Shown here: positions 1 through 9,727 of the stretch, piece by piece
Layout: every line of letters begins with the position of its first letter
How positions within the stretch are numbered: position 1 is the stretch's first letter
DNA from: Ancylobacter dichloromethanicus
Lineage (GTDB): Bacteria > Pseudomonadota > Alphaproteobacteria > Rhizobiales > Xanthobacteraceae
Direction: 5' to 3'
Length of the DNA stretch: 64,000 bases
Assembly (NCBI RefSeq): GCF_018390645.1
Contig: NZ_JAHBGC010000029.1
Coordinates: 1 to 64,000, forward strand
Translations under genes and position numbers: made by a program
Notes under the pieces: model-generated
The model's database searches: none
The model's input: only the letters and a program-made list of their open reading frames with translations
Told to the model about the DNA's origin: nothing

Positions 1-839
1 CGCGGGGCCGCCGCCGCGGCGGGTGCCGGGGCAGGTGTCTGGCGCGGCGCCTGCTGGGCCTGCGGCTGGGCGCGCGGCGTGGTCGCGCGCGGGGCCGCCG
101 GGCGGGCCCGCACCGGCTTCTCCTCTTTCCCCTGCGGGTCGAAGCCGACATAGACCACATAGCGCTCGGACAGGTCCGGCGTCGGGCGCGGGAAGTTCAC
201 ATCGTCGGCGACGAGGCCGAAATCGACCTGCATGACGCCGGCGCCGACTTCCACCGGCACCGCGTAGAACTTGGTCCACACCGATTTCGGCGCCGGGCCT
301 TCCTCGACCACGGCGAGGCGAAGCGGCACGGTGAGCTTGCCCGGGCCGCCCTTGGGGCCGAGCAGCACCCGGCCCTGAATGCCGATGCGCATGTTCATGT
401 CGGGGGCGCTGAAGCGGCATTCGCGGGAAAACTGGCCGAGCGTCGCCTGATAGCGCACGCCGCCATCCTGCGGTTCGGTCACCTGCCAGGCCGCCGCCCC
501 GGCGCGCACCTGGATCGGCGGGCAGGTGAACGCGTCGGCGCCGGGGTCGCCGGGCGTGACCGCCGCCGTCCCCTCGCCGCTGGTGGCCGCCCCGCTGCCG
601 CCCCCGCTGGCGGCGCCCGGCGCCACCGTCGTGGTCTGCATCGAGGAGCCGAACACGCCCTGCTCGTCGGCATTGCCGACGCCCATCGGGCCGTCATTGC
701 CGTCGCCGCCGCCAATGCCGTTGCCGGCGCAGCCCGCCAGCAGCAAGGCGAGCGCGGGGACCCACATCCATGTCCGCGCCCGCCCGCGCCCCGCATGGCC
801 GACCGTCCCGTTCCGCACGTCCCCGATACCCATACGCAT
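1..839 (-). CDS. Putative lipoprotein, C-terminus beyond the left edge
   Basis: An open frame of 279 codons runs off the left edge with no stop. It begins MRMGIGDVRN and has a positively charged N-region followed by a hydrophobic stretch ending in LALLLAGC, a good lipobox with Cys37, so it is predicted to be an outer- or inner-membrane lipoprotein. After a Gly/Asn-rich linker comes a globular region with a second Cys pair (TCPP near 110, RECRF near 145) and a strand-rich module. The visible tail is Ala/Pro/Gln-rich, as in periplasm-spanning lipoproteins. A GGGGAG sequence lies about 5 nt before the ATG. I do not recognise the family. The start is chosen because it gives the signal peptide and has the ribosome binding site. 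Confidence 0.72.
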   Translation of the reverse strand, partial: MRMGIGDVRNGTVGHAGRGRARTWMWVPALALLLAGCAGNGIGGGDGNDGPMGVGNADEQGVFGSSMQTTTVAPGAASGGGSGAATSGEGTAAVTPGDPGADAFTCPPIQVRAGAAAWQVTEPQDGGVRYQATLGQFSRECRFSAPDMNMRIGIQGRVLLGPKGGPGKLTVPLRLAVVEEGPAPKSVWTKFYAVPVEVGAGVMQVDFGLVADDVNFPRPTPDLSERYVVYVGFDPQGKEEKPVRARPAAPRATTPRAQPQAQQAPRQTPAPAPAAAAAP

Positions 840-999
840 ACTCCCCGCCGTGCCGGCTGGATGGGCCGCGGCGCCTTCCCCCCGAGCGCCGGACGGCCGA
901 TGATCCCGGACCCGCTTTTTCCCGGACGCTCTTATAGCAGGGGATCGCGAACAGGGAACATGCCTGACGCACTCCCGTCACGCTTCCCCGCCGGCGCGC

Positions 1000-2376
1000 T
1001 CAGCCGCCATTGCCCGCCGGCAGCCCCGCCGGTTCGCCGACCAGGCTGAACAGCAGCGCCGGATGCTCGCCCAGCCGCGCCGCCGCGCGCTTGACGTCGT
1101 CGAGCGTCACCTTCGCCACCAGCTCGTTGCGGATGTCGATATAGTCGATGCCGAGATTGTCGATCTGGATCTGCAGCAGCTGCGAGGCGACCTTGGCCGA
1201 GCTGTCGAAGCGCAGCGCGAAGGAGCCGATGAGGTAGCTCTTGGCGTCCGCGAGTTCCTCCTCGCTCGGCCCCACGGTGAGCAGGCGCTCATATTCCGCC
1301 CGGATCAGCGCGGCGCTCTCGGCGGCGCGGTCGTTCTTGGTCGCGGTGCCGCCGAGGATCAGCGCGGCATGGTCGAGCGGGGCGAGATGGCTGTAGACCG
1401 AATAGGCCAGCCCGCGCTTCTCCCGCACTTCCTTGAACAGGCGCGAGGAGAACGCCGAGCCGCCGAAGATGTGGTTCAGCACGAAGGCGGGAATGAAATC
1501 CGGATCGTCGCGCTTGAGGCCGATGCCGCCGAACACGATGGAGGTCTGCGGCACGTTGAGCGTCTTCACCACGTCGGTGCCGAGCCCCTGGGGCTGCACA
1601 TCCGGCACCGGGGTCAGCTCCGCCCTGGCGGGAAGGCCGCCGAACATGGCGTCGAGCGCCGGGCCCAGCTTCTCGGCCGTGATGTCGCCGACCACCGCGA
1701 TCTTCAGATTGTCGCGCGCCATGGTGCGGCCGACAAAGGCCTTGAGGTCGTCGCGGCCGATGGTGGGCACGCTTTCCAGCGTGCCGGCAACCGGGCGGCC
1801 ATAGGGATGGTTGGGGAAGGCGCGGGCCGACCAGCCCAGGCTCGCCAGCGAGGAGGGGTCGTTCAGCCGGCGGCGCAGCATGGCGAGCTGGCCCTGGCGG
1901 ATGCGCTCCACCGCCTCGCCGTCGAAGCGCGGGTCGTTCACCGCCAGCGCCATCAGCGCGAAGGCGTCGTCGACATTCTCCGACAGCGTGCGCAGCGAGC
2001 CGCCGACACTGTCGCGCGAGGCGTCGAAGCGCAGCTCGATCGCCTTCTCCGCCAGCCGGTCCTGGAAGGCGCGGGAATCGAGGTCGCCGGCGCCCTCGTC
2101 GAGCAGCGAGGAGGTCAGCGTGGCGACGCCGGGCTTTTCCGCCGGGTCCTGTGCCGCGCCGCCGAGGAAGGCGATCTCCATCGCCACCAGCGGCAGCGTG
2201 GTGTCGTGCACCAGCCAGGCCTCGATGCCGCCCGGGCTGATCACCCGCTGGATGCGCGTGGTCTCGGACTGGGCGGGCGAGGTGGGAGCGAGGGCGAGGG
2301 TCATGAGCGTGGCCGCGGCGAGGGTGAGGAGAGGGCGGAAGAGGCCGGGAGCCCGGCCGGCGGCGGCGCCGCTCAC
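1000..2376 (-). CDS. M16 family peptidase-like protein lacking the zinc motif
   Basis: 458 aa with an N-terminal signal peptide (hydrophobic stretch LLTLAAATLMTLALA, cleavage near SPAQ). The fold is that of M16 (insulinase/processing-protease) proteins: two repeated domains, with the signatures FLNHIFGG-like and FKEVREKRGLAYSVYS. Where an active M16 enzyme has HxxEH, this protein reads TLTSSLLDEG, so it has no zinc site and is presumably the non-catalytic partner, as in PqqF/mitochondrial MPP-type heterodimers. Its GTG start overlaps the stop of the upstream catalytic subunit (GTGA), which implies translational coupling and one-to-one production. Periplasmic location is inferred. Confidence 0.9.
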   Translation of the reverse strand: MSGAAAGRAPGLFRPLLTLAAATLMTLALAPTSPAQSETTRIQRVISPGGIEAWLVHDTTLPLVAMEIAFLGGAAQDPAEKPGVATLTSSLLDEGAGDLDSRAFQDRLAEKAIELRFDASRDSVGGSLRTLSENVDDAFALMALAVNDPRFDGEAVERIRQGQLAMLRRRLNDPSSLASLGWSARAFPNHPYGRPVAGTLESVPTIGRDDLKAFVGRTMARDNLKIAVVGDITAEKLGPALDAMFGGLPARAELTPVPDVQPQGLGTDVVKTLNVPQTSIVFGGIGLKRDDPDFIPAFVLNHIFGGSAFSSRLFKEVREKRGLAYSVYSHLAPLDHAALILGGTATKNDRAAESAALIRAEYERLLTVGPSEEELADAKSYLIGSFALRFDSSAKVASQLLQIQIDNLGIDYIDIRNELVAKVTLDDVKRAAARLGEHPALLFSLVGEPAGLPAGNGG

Positions 2377-3764
2377 GAACGGTCCTCCGGCGGGGTCGCC
2401 TTGTCGTCGCCCGGCGCGGGCAGGGCCGCCGCCGGGGCCGGCTTCACCTGCAGCAGCTGGCTGGTGACGGCGCGGGCGGGCACCAGCCAGCGCCGGGCGG
2501 CGTCGCGCACCTGCTCGGCGGTGACGCCCTTGACCAGTTCCGGCCAGATCTTCACGTCCTGCGCGGTGGAGCCGGTGGCCAGCGCCGCGCCGTAGATGCG
2601 CGCCAGCGTGGCCTGGTTGTCCTGCGCGTAGATCGCCTCGGCGACGAGCCGCGTCTTGGCCCGCTCCAGTTCGGCCGGGTCGGGCCCGTCGGTGGCCAGC
2701 GCGGCGATGGTCTCGTCGAGCGCGGTCTCCAGCGCCTCCATCGTCACTTCGGGGCGGGGGGTGACCGAGAGGCCGAAGCGGGTGTCGTCGAGCGCGGTCG
2801 ACTGGTACCAGGCACCGGCATTGGCGGCGACGCCCTTGTCGGCGACCAGCGTGCGGTAGAGCCGCCCGGTCGAGCCGCCGCCGAGCACCTGCGCCAGCAC
2901 GTCGAGCGCGACGCTCTCCTGCCGGTCGCCCTTATAGGAGGGCACGAGGTAGCTGCGCGAGAGGCTGGGCTGGCCCACCCGCCCGTCCGCCAGCACCAGG
3001 CGGCGCTCGGCGCGGGGGGCGGGCTCGCGCGGGCGGATGCGCTCGGCGGTCTCGGCGCGCCGGGCGACCTTGCCATAGGTGGCCTCGGCGAGCTTCCTCA
3101 CCTCCTCCGGCTCGACGTCGCCGGCCACCACCAGGATGGCGTTGTTCGGGGTGTAGAAGCGGCGGTAGAAGGCGAGTGCGTCCTCGCGGTTGAGCTGCTT
3201 GATCTCGTCTTCCCAGCCGATGATCGGGTGGCCGTAGGGGTGGTTGACGAACATCGCCGCCTGCGCCGCCTCGGAAAGCTGCGAGGCCGGGTCGTTGTCG
3301 GTGCGCATGCGGCGCTCCTCCAGCACCACGTCGCGCTCGGGCAGCACCACTTCGTCGGTCAGCACCAGGCCGGTCATGCGGTCGGCCTCGAAGCCCATCA
3401 CGGTGGCCAGGTTCTGCTTGGCGACGCGCTGGAAATAGGCGGTGTAGTCCTGCGAGGTGAAGGCGTTCTCCTGCCCGCCCAGCTTGGCCACCACCTGCGA
3501 GAACTCGCCGGCCGGGTGGTTCGCCGTGCCCTTGAACATCAGATGTTCGAGGAAGTGGGCGATGCCGGACTTGCCCGCCTGCTCGTCGGCCGAGCCGACC
3601 CGGTACCACACCATGTGGGTGACCACGGGGGCGCGATGGTCGGGCACCACCACCACCTGCATGCCGTTGCCGAGGGTGAATTCCGCCACCTCGGTGGCAT
3701 CGGCCCGCGAAGGCGCGGTGGCGAGGCCGGCGGCGGCGCCGGCGAGCAGCATCAGAGCGGGCAT
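2373..3764 (-). CDS. M16 family zinc metallopeptidase (catalytic subunit)
   Basis: 463 aa, signal peptide at 1-22 ending in SRA. It carries the inverted zinc motif H70-F-L-E73-H74 in the context GIAHFLEHLMFKGT, and the downstream conserved region with the third ligand (Glu near residue 150). It is therefore a catalytically competent M16B peptidase. An in-frame extension to 3983 is open but has no signal sequence; the ATG at 3764 is preceded by GGAAGA at a short spacing and starts directly with the signal peptide. It is followed by the inactive paralogue with a 4-nt overlap. In the Rhizobiales this pair typically sits downstream of ileS-lspA, which matches the order here. Confidence 0.93.
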   Translation of the reverse strand: MPALMLLAGAAAGLATAPSRADATEVAEFTLGNGMQVVVVPDHRAPVVTHMVWYRVGSADEQAGKSGIAHFLEHLMFKGTANHPAGEFSQVVAKLGGQENAFTSQDYTAYFQRVAKQNLATVMGFEADRMTGLVLTDEVVLPERDVVLEERRMRTDNDPASQLSEAAQAAMFVNHPYGHPIIGWEDEIKQLNREDALAFYRRFYTPNNAILVVAGDVEPEEVRKLAEATYGKVARRAETAERIRPREPAPRAERRLVLADGRVGQPSLSRSYLVPSYKGDRQESVALDVLAQVLGGGSTGRLYRTLVADKGVAANAGAWYQSTALDDTRFGLSVTPRPEVTMEALETALDETIAALATDGPDPAELERAKTRLVAEAIYAQDNQATLARIYGAALATGSTAQDVKIWPELVKGVTAEQVRDAARRWLVPARAVTSQLLQVKPAPAAALPAPGDDKATPPEDRS

Positions 3765-4045
3765 GAATCTTCCAGTCACAGCGACATCCGTTTGCGCGTC
3801 CGCCCCGGATGCGCCGGTGGGCGCGCCGCCCGGTTTCGGGCCGCGCGGGGCAGGATCACGGCACAATGTAACGATGAAGCGCCAGCGGCGCGACGCGCGA
3901 CGGGCGGTCTTCACCGCGAAGTGAGCAGCCGGGCGGGGCGGCCCCGCCACGCCGTGGTGTCGTCGCCGGCCGTCGCCGCGCAAATACCGCCGGCAGAAGC
4001 GCCCCGTGCACGAAAGCGCGGCAGGCGCGGGCGCGGCTCAGCCGG

Positions 4046-4726
4046 TCACTTGTTGCGCTGGGTCCGGTCGAACCAGCTCGGCATCTTCCAGTCCTTGTCC
4101 TCGGGACGGTCGGCCACCACGCCATATTTCGCACCCGGCGCCGGGGTCTGGTAGCCCGGCGGCGGCTCGATCAGCGATTCGCGGTCCGGCTCGCCCTCGA
4201 ACTGGAGCGTGTCGTCCTTCTTGTTGCCCCAGCCGAAGAAGTCCATCTCGTTGAGCGAGAGGCGGTTGTCGTCGTTCTTGCGGGTGTTGGCGAAGCCGCT
4301 GCCGGTAGACTTGCCGGCCTTGTAGCCCCGGTCCAGCTCGGACGGCGTCAGCGTGCGCGAGGCGGTGTTGCCGTCGCGGGCGATCGATTCCCAGGCCTCG
4401 CCCCAGTCTGTGGCCTCCGCCTTCTGGCGGGCGACCTCGTCATGGTCCTTCGGCCAGGCCGGGTTCTGGGAAATGGCGGCGGCGTCCCGCGGGGGCGGGA
4501 GAATGTCGCCGGTCGGCGGCACCACCAGCGGGGCACGCTCGCGATAGTCGATGTCCGGCGGGGGCGGCGCCACCAGGCCAAGGCCGGTGAGAAGCTGGCC
4601 GGTGAGGTTCATCTCCGGCGGATCGTCGGCGGCGAATGCCGGGCCGATGCCCGGCGCGCCCATCGTGGCGCAGACCATGGCGCCGGCGAGAAGCGCGGCG
4701 CGGGTGGCTTGAACTCGTGTCGTCAT
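4046..4726 (-). CDS. DUF3035/BamF-like envelope protein
   Basis: 226 aa. A Sec-type signal peptide (AALLAGAMVCATMG, cleavage after PAFA) is followed by a proline-rich region containing YRERAPLVVPPTG, which resembles the 'RAPLVVPPdf' signature of DUF3035/BamF proteins, the alphaproteobacterial accessory component of the outer-membrane beta-barrel assembly complex. Position also fits: this family is commonly encoded between lspA and an M16 peptidase pair. Unlike typical BamF I do not see a clean lipobox; the only N-terminal Cys (residue 19) lacks the usual L-A/S-G/A-C context. AGGAGA precedes the ATG by 7 nt. The family assignment rests on one motif and synteny. Confidence 0.62.
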   Translation of the reverse strand: MTTRVQATRAALLAGAMVCATMGAPGIGPAFAADDPPEMNLTGQLLTGLGLVAPPPPDIDYRERAPLVVPPTGDILPPPRDAAAISQNPAWPKDHDEVARQKAEATDWGEAWESIARDGNTASRTLTPSELDRGYKAGKSTGSGFANTRKNDDNRLSLNEMDFFGWGNKKDDTLQFEGEPDRESLIEPPPGYQTPAPGAKYGVVADRPEDKDWKMPSWFDRTQRNK

Positions 4727-4811
4727 CCGGTCGTCTCCTGCCGGTCGGTTCGGCGGCGGCCTCTGGCCGCGTCGCGCGTCCGTTCGAGCGTGCGGAAGGT
4801 CCGATCTCACG

Positions 4812-5321
4812 TCAGGGCGGCGATTTTGCGGCGCCGCCGGAGAAGGAAGCATACAAAAGCAGCGCGACCCCGGCAACAATCGCGACGTCGGACAGGTTGA
4901 ACACGTACCAGTAGAAGCCGAAGGCGTGCAGCGAGATGAAATCGAACACCGCGCCATAGGCCGCGCGGTCGATGGCATTGCCCAGCGCGCCGCCGATCAG
5001 CAGCCCCAGCGCGGCCGCCTCCAGCCGGCTGTCGACCCGCGCCAGCCAGAGCCAGAACAGCGCCGCCGCGATCAGCTTAACCCCGCCGAGCAGCCACCAG
5101 CCTTCCGCCCCCAGCGAGAACAGGCCGTAGCTGATGCCGGTGTTCCACGCCCACACGATGTCGAGGAAGGGGCCCGCCCGGACGATGCCGTCGGGGCCGA
5201 AATCGACCCCGTTCAGCACCGCGAGCTTCGAGGCCTGGTCGATGACCAGCGCGGCGAGCGCGAAGGCGCCGCCGAAAAGGGTGAGCGGTCCGGAAAGACG
5301 CAGCGACACGCGCACGCTCAC
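4812..5321 (-). CDS. lspA: Signal peptidase II (prolipoprotein signal peptidase)
   Basis: 169 aa inner-membrane aspartyl protease that cleaves diacylglyceryl-prolipoproteins. Four hydrophobic segments are visible. The conserved boxes are [10 protein letters not shown] near residue 60, GNAIDR with the first catalytic Asp, and FNLSDVAI with the second. The GTG start (5321) overlaps the ileS stop codon in a GTGA arrangement, so it is translationally coupled to ileS. Much longer open extensions in this frame are antisense-free but lie inside ileS and are not credible as coding. Confidence 0.97.
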   Translation of the reverse strand: MSVRVSLRLSGPLTLFGGAFALAALVIDQASKLAVLNGVDFGPDGIVRAGPFLDIVWAWNTGISYGLFSLGAEGWWLLGGVKLIAAALFWLWLARVDSRLEAAALGLLIGGALGNAIDRAAYGAVFDFISLHAFGFYWYVFNLSDVAIVAGVALLLYASFSGGAAKSPP

Positions 5322-8300
5322 TCCGCCGCCCGGCGGGCATGCGCCAGCTCGCGCAGCGCCATGGCGTCGCGCGGGGTCACGTCCGGGTATTCCGCATCCG
5401 TCCCCACCAGCGGCGAGATCTTCCACGAGCGAGCGCATTTCTGCCCGGTGGCCCGGTTCGGCACCACCGCCACGCCCGGCACCTCGGCCAGCCGGAAGGC
5501 ATCGGCCGGCCCCTCGTCGGGCCGCAGATGCGCGTCGGAGGTGATGCACACTTCCGCCAGGTCCACCGCGCTCACCGCCGCGAACAGGTTCGGGTCGGAG
5601 ACATGGACCACCGGGGCCGCCTCCAGGCTGGAGCCGATGCGCTTGGCCGCGCGCTCCACTTCCAGCGCGCCGAGCACCACCCGGCGCACCAGCCGGATCT
5701 TGCGCCACTCCTCGGCCAGCGCCGCGTCGCGCCACTTGGCCGGGGTGTCGGGGAAGGTGAGCAGATGCACCGAGCCGGTCTCGGAAGGGAAGCGCGCCAG
5801 ATACGTCTCCTCCGCCGTGAACGGCAGGATCGGCGCCAGCCACACCGCGAGACGGGTGAACAGCTCGTCCAGCACGGTCAGGCAGGCCCGGCGCGTCACC
5901 GAGGAGAGCGGGTCGCAATAGAGCGCGTCCTTGCGCACGTCGAAATAGAACGCCGACAATTCGCTGGTCATGAAGGCGGTCAGCGCCGCGTGCACGCGCT
6001 TGAAGTCGAAGCCGGCATAGGCCTCGCGCACGGTGGCGTCGAGTTCGGCCAGCCGGTGCAGCACCATCCGCTCCAGCGCCGGCATCTCCGTGAAGGCGAC
6101 GCGCTCGGCCTCGCGGTAATGGTGCAGCGAGCCCAGCAGCCAGCGCAGCGTGTTGCGCAGCTTGCGGTAGGTCTCGACCGTGGTCTTGAGGATTTCCGGC
6201 CCGATGCGCAGATCGTCGGAATAGTCGGAGGCGCACACCCACAGGCGCAGTATGTCGGCGCCGGAGGCCTTGATCACCTCCTGCGGGGCGACCACGTTGC
6301 CGACCGATTTCGACATCTTGCGGCCCTGCTCGTCGAGCACGAAGCCATGGGTCAGCACCACGTCATAGGGCGGGCGCCCGCGCGTGCCGCAGCTCTCCAG
6401 CAGCGAGGAGTGGAACCAGCCGCGATGCTGGTCCGAGCCTTCGAGGTACATCACCCGGTCCGGCCCGCCGGCGAAGGCGCGGTTCGCCTTCAGGTCGGCG
6501 CGCACTTCCAGCGTGAAGGCATGGGTGGAGCCTGAATCGAACCACACGTCGAGAATGTCGTCGACCTTCACCCATTCCTCGGGCGAATAGTCATTGTCGA
6601 GGAAGCGGGCGGCGGCGCCTTCCGCGTACCAGGCGTCGGCGCCCTCGGCGGCGAAGGCGGCGGCGATGCGCTGGTTCACCGCCTCGTCGCGCAGGACCTC
6701 GACCGTGCCGTCGCCCTTGTCCTTGACGAAGACGGCGATCGGCACGCCCCAGGCGCGCTGGCGCGAGACCACCCAGTCCGGCCGGTTCTCGATCATGCCG
6801 GTGATGCGGTTCTGGCCGGAGGCCGGCACCCATTGCACCTGCTGGATGCCGCCGAGCGCGCGGGCCCGCAGCGTGTCGCCCGCCGCCGCCGAACCGTCCG
6901 CCGCCGCGATGTCCTTGTCCATCGCGATGAACCATTGCGGGGTGTTGCGGAAGATGATCGGCGCCTTGGAGCGCCAGCTATGCGGGTACTGGTGCTTCAG
7001 CCGGCCGCGCGCGATCAGCCTGTCGGCGGCCGACAGCGCCTTGATCACCGCGTCGTTGGCGTCGCCGTCCTTGCCCTTGTCGTCCATGACGCGGGCGCCG
7101 GCGAACAGCGGCACGTGGTCGTAGTAGCGCCCGTCCGGGCCGACCGTGTGCGGCACCTCGCCCAGATGCGCGGACATATAGAGGTTGAAGTCGTCGGCGC
7201 CGTGGCCGGGGGCGATGTGGACGAAGCCGGTGCCGGTGTCGTCGGTCACGAAGTCGCCCGGCACCACGGGGACGCAGAAATCGAAATAATCGCCCGCGCC
7301 AGCGACGCCCTTCAGCGGATGGGCGCAGACCAGATGGGTCGGGTCGACCTCGCGGTGGCGCTCATAGCCGGTGACGCGGGCGGCCCTGAACACCTCCTCC
7401 GCCAGCTTGTCGGCGAGGATGAAATGCTCGCCGACCTTGGCCCAGTTGTCGTGCGGCGCCTCGGTCACCTCGTAGACGGCATAGGTGACGTTGGGCGAGA
7501 AGGCGATGGCGCGGTTGCCGGGGATGGTCCACGGGGTCGTGGTCCAGATGACGACGCAGGCGCCCTCATAGGAGGGGAACAGGTGGATGTCGGCGGCGTC
7601 CGTGGCCGGCTCCAGCCCCTTGGGCAGGCCGCCGGCGGTGGCGGCGCTCTTGCGGTAGCCGGTGACGGGGAACTTGACGAAGATCGTGGTCGACTGGTGG
7701 TCGTGATACTCGACCTCGGCCTCGGCCAGCGCGGTGCGCTCCACCACCGACCACATCACCGGCTTGGAGCCGCGATAGAGCAGGCCGTTGGTGGCGAATT
7801 TCATGATCTCGCGGGCGATCTGCGCTTCCGCGTCGAAGCTCATCGTCACATAGGGATGCGACCAGTCGCCCTCGACGCCGAGCCGCTTGAACTCGGCGCG
7901 CTGCACGTCGACCCAGCCCTCGGCGAAGGTGCGGCATTCCTGGCGGAACTCGACGACCGGCACCTCGTCCTTGTTCTTGCCCCTGGCGCGGTACTGCTCC
8001 TCGATCTTCCATTCGATCGGCAGGCCGTGGCAGTCCCAGCCCGGCACGTAGTTGGAATCGTGGCCGAGCGCGCCCTGCGAGCGCACCACCACGTCCTTGA
8101 GGATCTTGTTCAGCGCGTGGCCGATATGGATGTTGCCATTGGCGTAGGGCGGGCCGTCATGCAGCACGAAGCGCGGGCGGCCCTCGCCGGCCTTGCGCTG
8201 CTGGCCGTAGAGGTCGATCCGCTCCCAGCGCGCCAGCAGTTCCGGCTCGCGCTGCGGCAGGCCGGCGCGCATGGGGAAATCGGTCTGCGGCAGGAACAGG

Positions 8301-8389
8301 GTCGAGGAATAATCATGCGCCGCGGCCTCGCCCGCCGCTTCGCCGGCAGGCTCGTTCCCGTTGCGACCAGTGCTGTTGCGGCTCGTCAT
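5318..8389 (-). CDS. ileS: Isoleucyl-tRNA synthetase
   Basis: 1023 aa class I aminoacyl-tRNA synthetase. The HIGH motif is H88-I-G-H91 in [12 protein letters not shown] and the second ATP site is KMSKS in [11 protein letters not shown] long CP1 editing domain lies between ([14 protein letters not shown]), and the anticodon-binding domain is in the C-terminal third. The C-terminal zinc module known from E. coli IleS is degenerate: only one Cys remains ([10 protein letters not shown]) and no second CxxC pair follows. AGGAGC lies 7 nt before the ATG. It is the first gene of a minus-strand unit with lspA. Confidence 0.98.
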   Translation of the reverse strand: MTSRNSTGRNGNEPAGEAAGEAAAHDYSSTLFLPQTDFPMRAGLPQREPELLARWERIDLYGQQRKAGEGRPRFVLHDGPPYANGNIHIGHALNKILKDVVVRSQGALGHDSNYVPGWDCHGLPIEWKIEEQYRARGKNKDEVPVVEFRQECRTFAEGWVDVQRAEFKRLGVEGDWSHPYVTMSFDAEAQIAREIMKFATNGLLYRGSKPVMWSVVERTALAEAEVEYHDHQSTTIFVKFPVTGYRKSAATAGGLPKGLEPATDAADIHLFPSYEGACVVIWTTTPWTIPGNRAIAFSPNVTYAVYEVTEAPHDNWAKVGEHFILADKLAEEVFRAARVTGYERHREVDPTHLVCAHPLKGVAGAGDYFDFCVPVVPGDFVTDDTGTGFVHIAPGHGADDFNLYMSAHLGEVPHTVGPDGRYYDHVPLFAGARVMDDKGKDGDANDAVIKALSAADRLIARGRLKHQYPHSWRSKAPIIFRNTPQWFIAMDKDIAAADGSAAAGDTLRARALGGIQQVQWVPASGQNRITGMIENRPDWVVSRQRAWGVPIAVFVKDKGDGTVEVLRDEAVNQRIAAAFAAEGADAWYAEGAAARFLDNDYSPEEWVKVDDILDVWFDSGSTHAFTLEVRADLKANRAFAGGPDRVMYLEGSDQHRGWFHSSLLESCGTRGRPPYDVVLTHGFVLDEQGRKMSKSVGNVVAPQEVIKASGADILRLWVCASDYSDDLRIGPEILKTTVETYRKLRNTLRWLLGSLHHYREAERVAFTEMPALERMVLHRLAELDATVREAYAGFDFKRVHAALTAFMTSELSAFYFDVRKDALYCDPLSSVTRRACLTVLDELFTRLAVWLAPILPFTAEETYLARFPSETGSVHLLTFPDTPAKWRDAALAEEWRKIRLVRRVVLGALEVERAAKRIGSSLEAAPVVHVSDPNLFAAVSAVDLAEVCITSDAHLRPDEGPADAFRLAEVPGVAVVPNRATGQKCARSWKISPLVGTDAEYPDVTPRDAMALRELAHARRAAE

Positions 8390-8486
8390 GACGCGCTCCT
8401 TGCCATCGCGCCCGGTTTAAGCGCAGCGGCAGGCGCGTGCAAGGGAGGGCGTCACGCCGTCATCCCGGCGGGCCCACCCTTTGTTT

Positions 8487-8530
8487 CCCGGACAAGGTGC
8501 GCGCCGCGCGCCGCCGATCCGGGACCCAGG
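8487..8530. repeat. Dispersed GC-rich intergenic repeat, family A
   Basis: The block begins CCCGGACAAG, has a GCGCGCCGCGCGC core and ends GCCGATCCGGGACCC, so its outer arms (CCCGGA / TCCGGG) are complementary. A close copy lies at 18732-18773, and looser relatives with CCGGAC/GTCCGG arms are at about 12948-12985 and 21394-21423. All lie between genes. It resembles the REP-like palindromes scattered through Rhizobiales genomes. Confidence 0.6.
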
Positions 8531-8628
8531 ATTTCGACTGGCCGCCGGCCCGCCACCATCCGCGGGATTGGCCCGGATGACACGAGGTGGAGCCGGCGCA
8601 ACGGCGTGGATGCCCGCCGGATGCCCAG

Positions 8629-8658
8629 GGCAGGACCGGGCAGGACCGGGCAGGACGG
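8629..8658. repeat. Three-copy 10-bp tandem repeat after ribF
   Basis: Three near-identical units GGCAGGACCG lie head to tail (the third is cut at GGCAGGACGG), directly after the ribF stop codon. It is short enough to have arisen by slippage; no function is visible. Confidence 0.6.
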
Positions 8659-8660
8659 TC

Positions 8661-9629
8661 TCAGCCCGGGTCCCGCCCCTGATCCAGCGCCGCCCGGGCG
8701 CGGGCGCTGTCGACGTCCATCTGCGCGATCAGCGCCTCGATGCCGTCGAACTTCAGTTCCGGGCGCAGCCAGGCGTGGAAGGCCACGGTCAGCGCCCGGC
8801 CATAGAGGTCGCCGTCATAGTCGAAGATGAAGGTCTCAAGCCGCGGCGCGCCGTCATCGAAGGTCGGGCGGCGGCCGAAGCTCGCCACGCCCTTGTGGAC
8901 GGCCCCGTCGATCTCCACCGTCACCGCGTAGATGCCATGGGCCAGCGTCACCGCCGGATCGAGCCGCATATTGGCGGTGGGGTAGCCCAGCTCGCGGCCG
9001 CGCTTGTCGCCGTGGATCACCTCGGCCTCGATCGCGAACGGCGCGCCCAGCATGTGCGCGGCCTGTTCGACCCGGCCCTGCGCCAGCGCAGCGCGGATCA
9101 CGCTGGAAGAGACCTGCGCGCCCTCGTCGAGCAGCGGCGCGACGATCTCGACCCCGAAGCCGTGGCGCCGGCCGGCCTCGCGCAGGAACAGCGGCGAGCC
9201 GCCGCGCCCCTTGCCGAAATGGAAGTCGTAGCCCGCCACCACCATGGAGACGCCGAGGCGCCCGACCAGTATGTCGGCGACGAAGCCCTCGGCCTCGCGC
9301 CCCGCCATCGCCGCGTCGAACGCCAGCACCACCGCGCCGTCGAGCCCGGTCTCGCTCAGCCGCTTCAGTTTCATCGGCTCCGGGGTGAGGCGGAAGATCG
9401 GCTCGGAGGGGCGGAAGAAGGCGCGCGGATGCGGCTCGAAGGTCACCGCCAGCGCCGGCCTGCCCAGCGAGCGGGCCTGGTCGACGGCGGTGCCGATCAC
9501 CGCCCGGTGGCCGCGATGCACGCCGTCGAAATTGCCGATGGCGACCACCGGCGCGGCAAGGCCCGGCGGCAGGGCGTCGCCGTCGCGCAGGACGGGGAAG
9601 GGGTGGCGGGTGGCGGCGGCGTGGGTCAT
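8661..9629 (-). CDS. ribF: Bifunctional riboflavin kinase / FAD synthetase
   Basis: 322 aa. The N-terminal FMN adenylyltransferase domain has the nucleotidyl-transferase signature GNFDGVHRGH near residue 40, and the C-terminal riboflavin kinase domain has GYPTANMRL with the conserved PTAN. It converts riboflavin to FMN and FAD. The ATG at 9629 is preferred to an in-frame TTG at 9644; neither has a strong Shine-Dalgarno sequence, so the start is the uncertain part. Its neighbour upstream on the same strand is the HAD phosphatase, 98 nt away. Confidence 0.96.
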   Translation of the reverse strand: MTHAAATRHPFPVLRDGDALPPGLAAPVVAIGNFDGVHRGHRAVIGTAVDQARSLGRPALAVTFEPHPRAFFRPSEPIFRLTPEPMKLKRLSETGLDGAVVLAFDAAMAGREAEGFVADILVGRLGVSMVVAGYDFHFGKGRGGSPLFLREAGRRHGFGVEIVAPLLDEGAQVSSSVIRAALAQGRVEQAAHMLGAPFAIEAEVIHGDKRGRELGYPTANMRLDPAVTLAHGIYAVTVEIDGAVHKGVASFGRRPTFDDGAPRLETFIFDYDGDLYGRALTVAFHAWLRPELKFDGIEALIAQMDVDSARARAALDQGRDPG

Positions 9630-9727
9630 GTCAGCGCTACGCAACGAGGGGGGCGCCCATGCAGCCGCCGGGCAGGGCGCCTGTCAAGTGAGCCCGTCCC
9701 CGCGTCAATGCCGGGAGGCCGGGCGCG

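Noticed and set aside
6833-8830. Long plus-strand open frame opposite ileS
   Set aside because: Antisense shadow with composition bias only.
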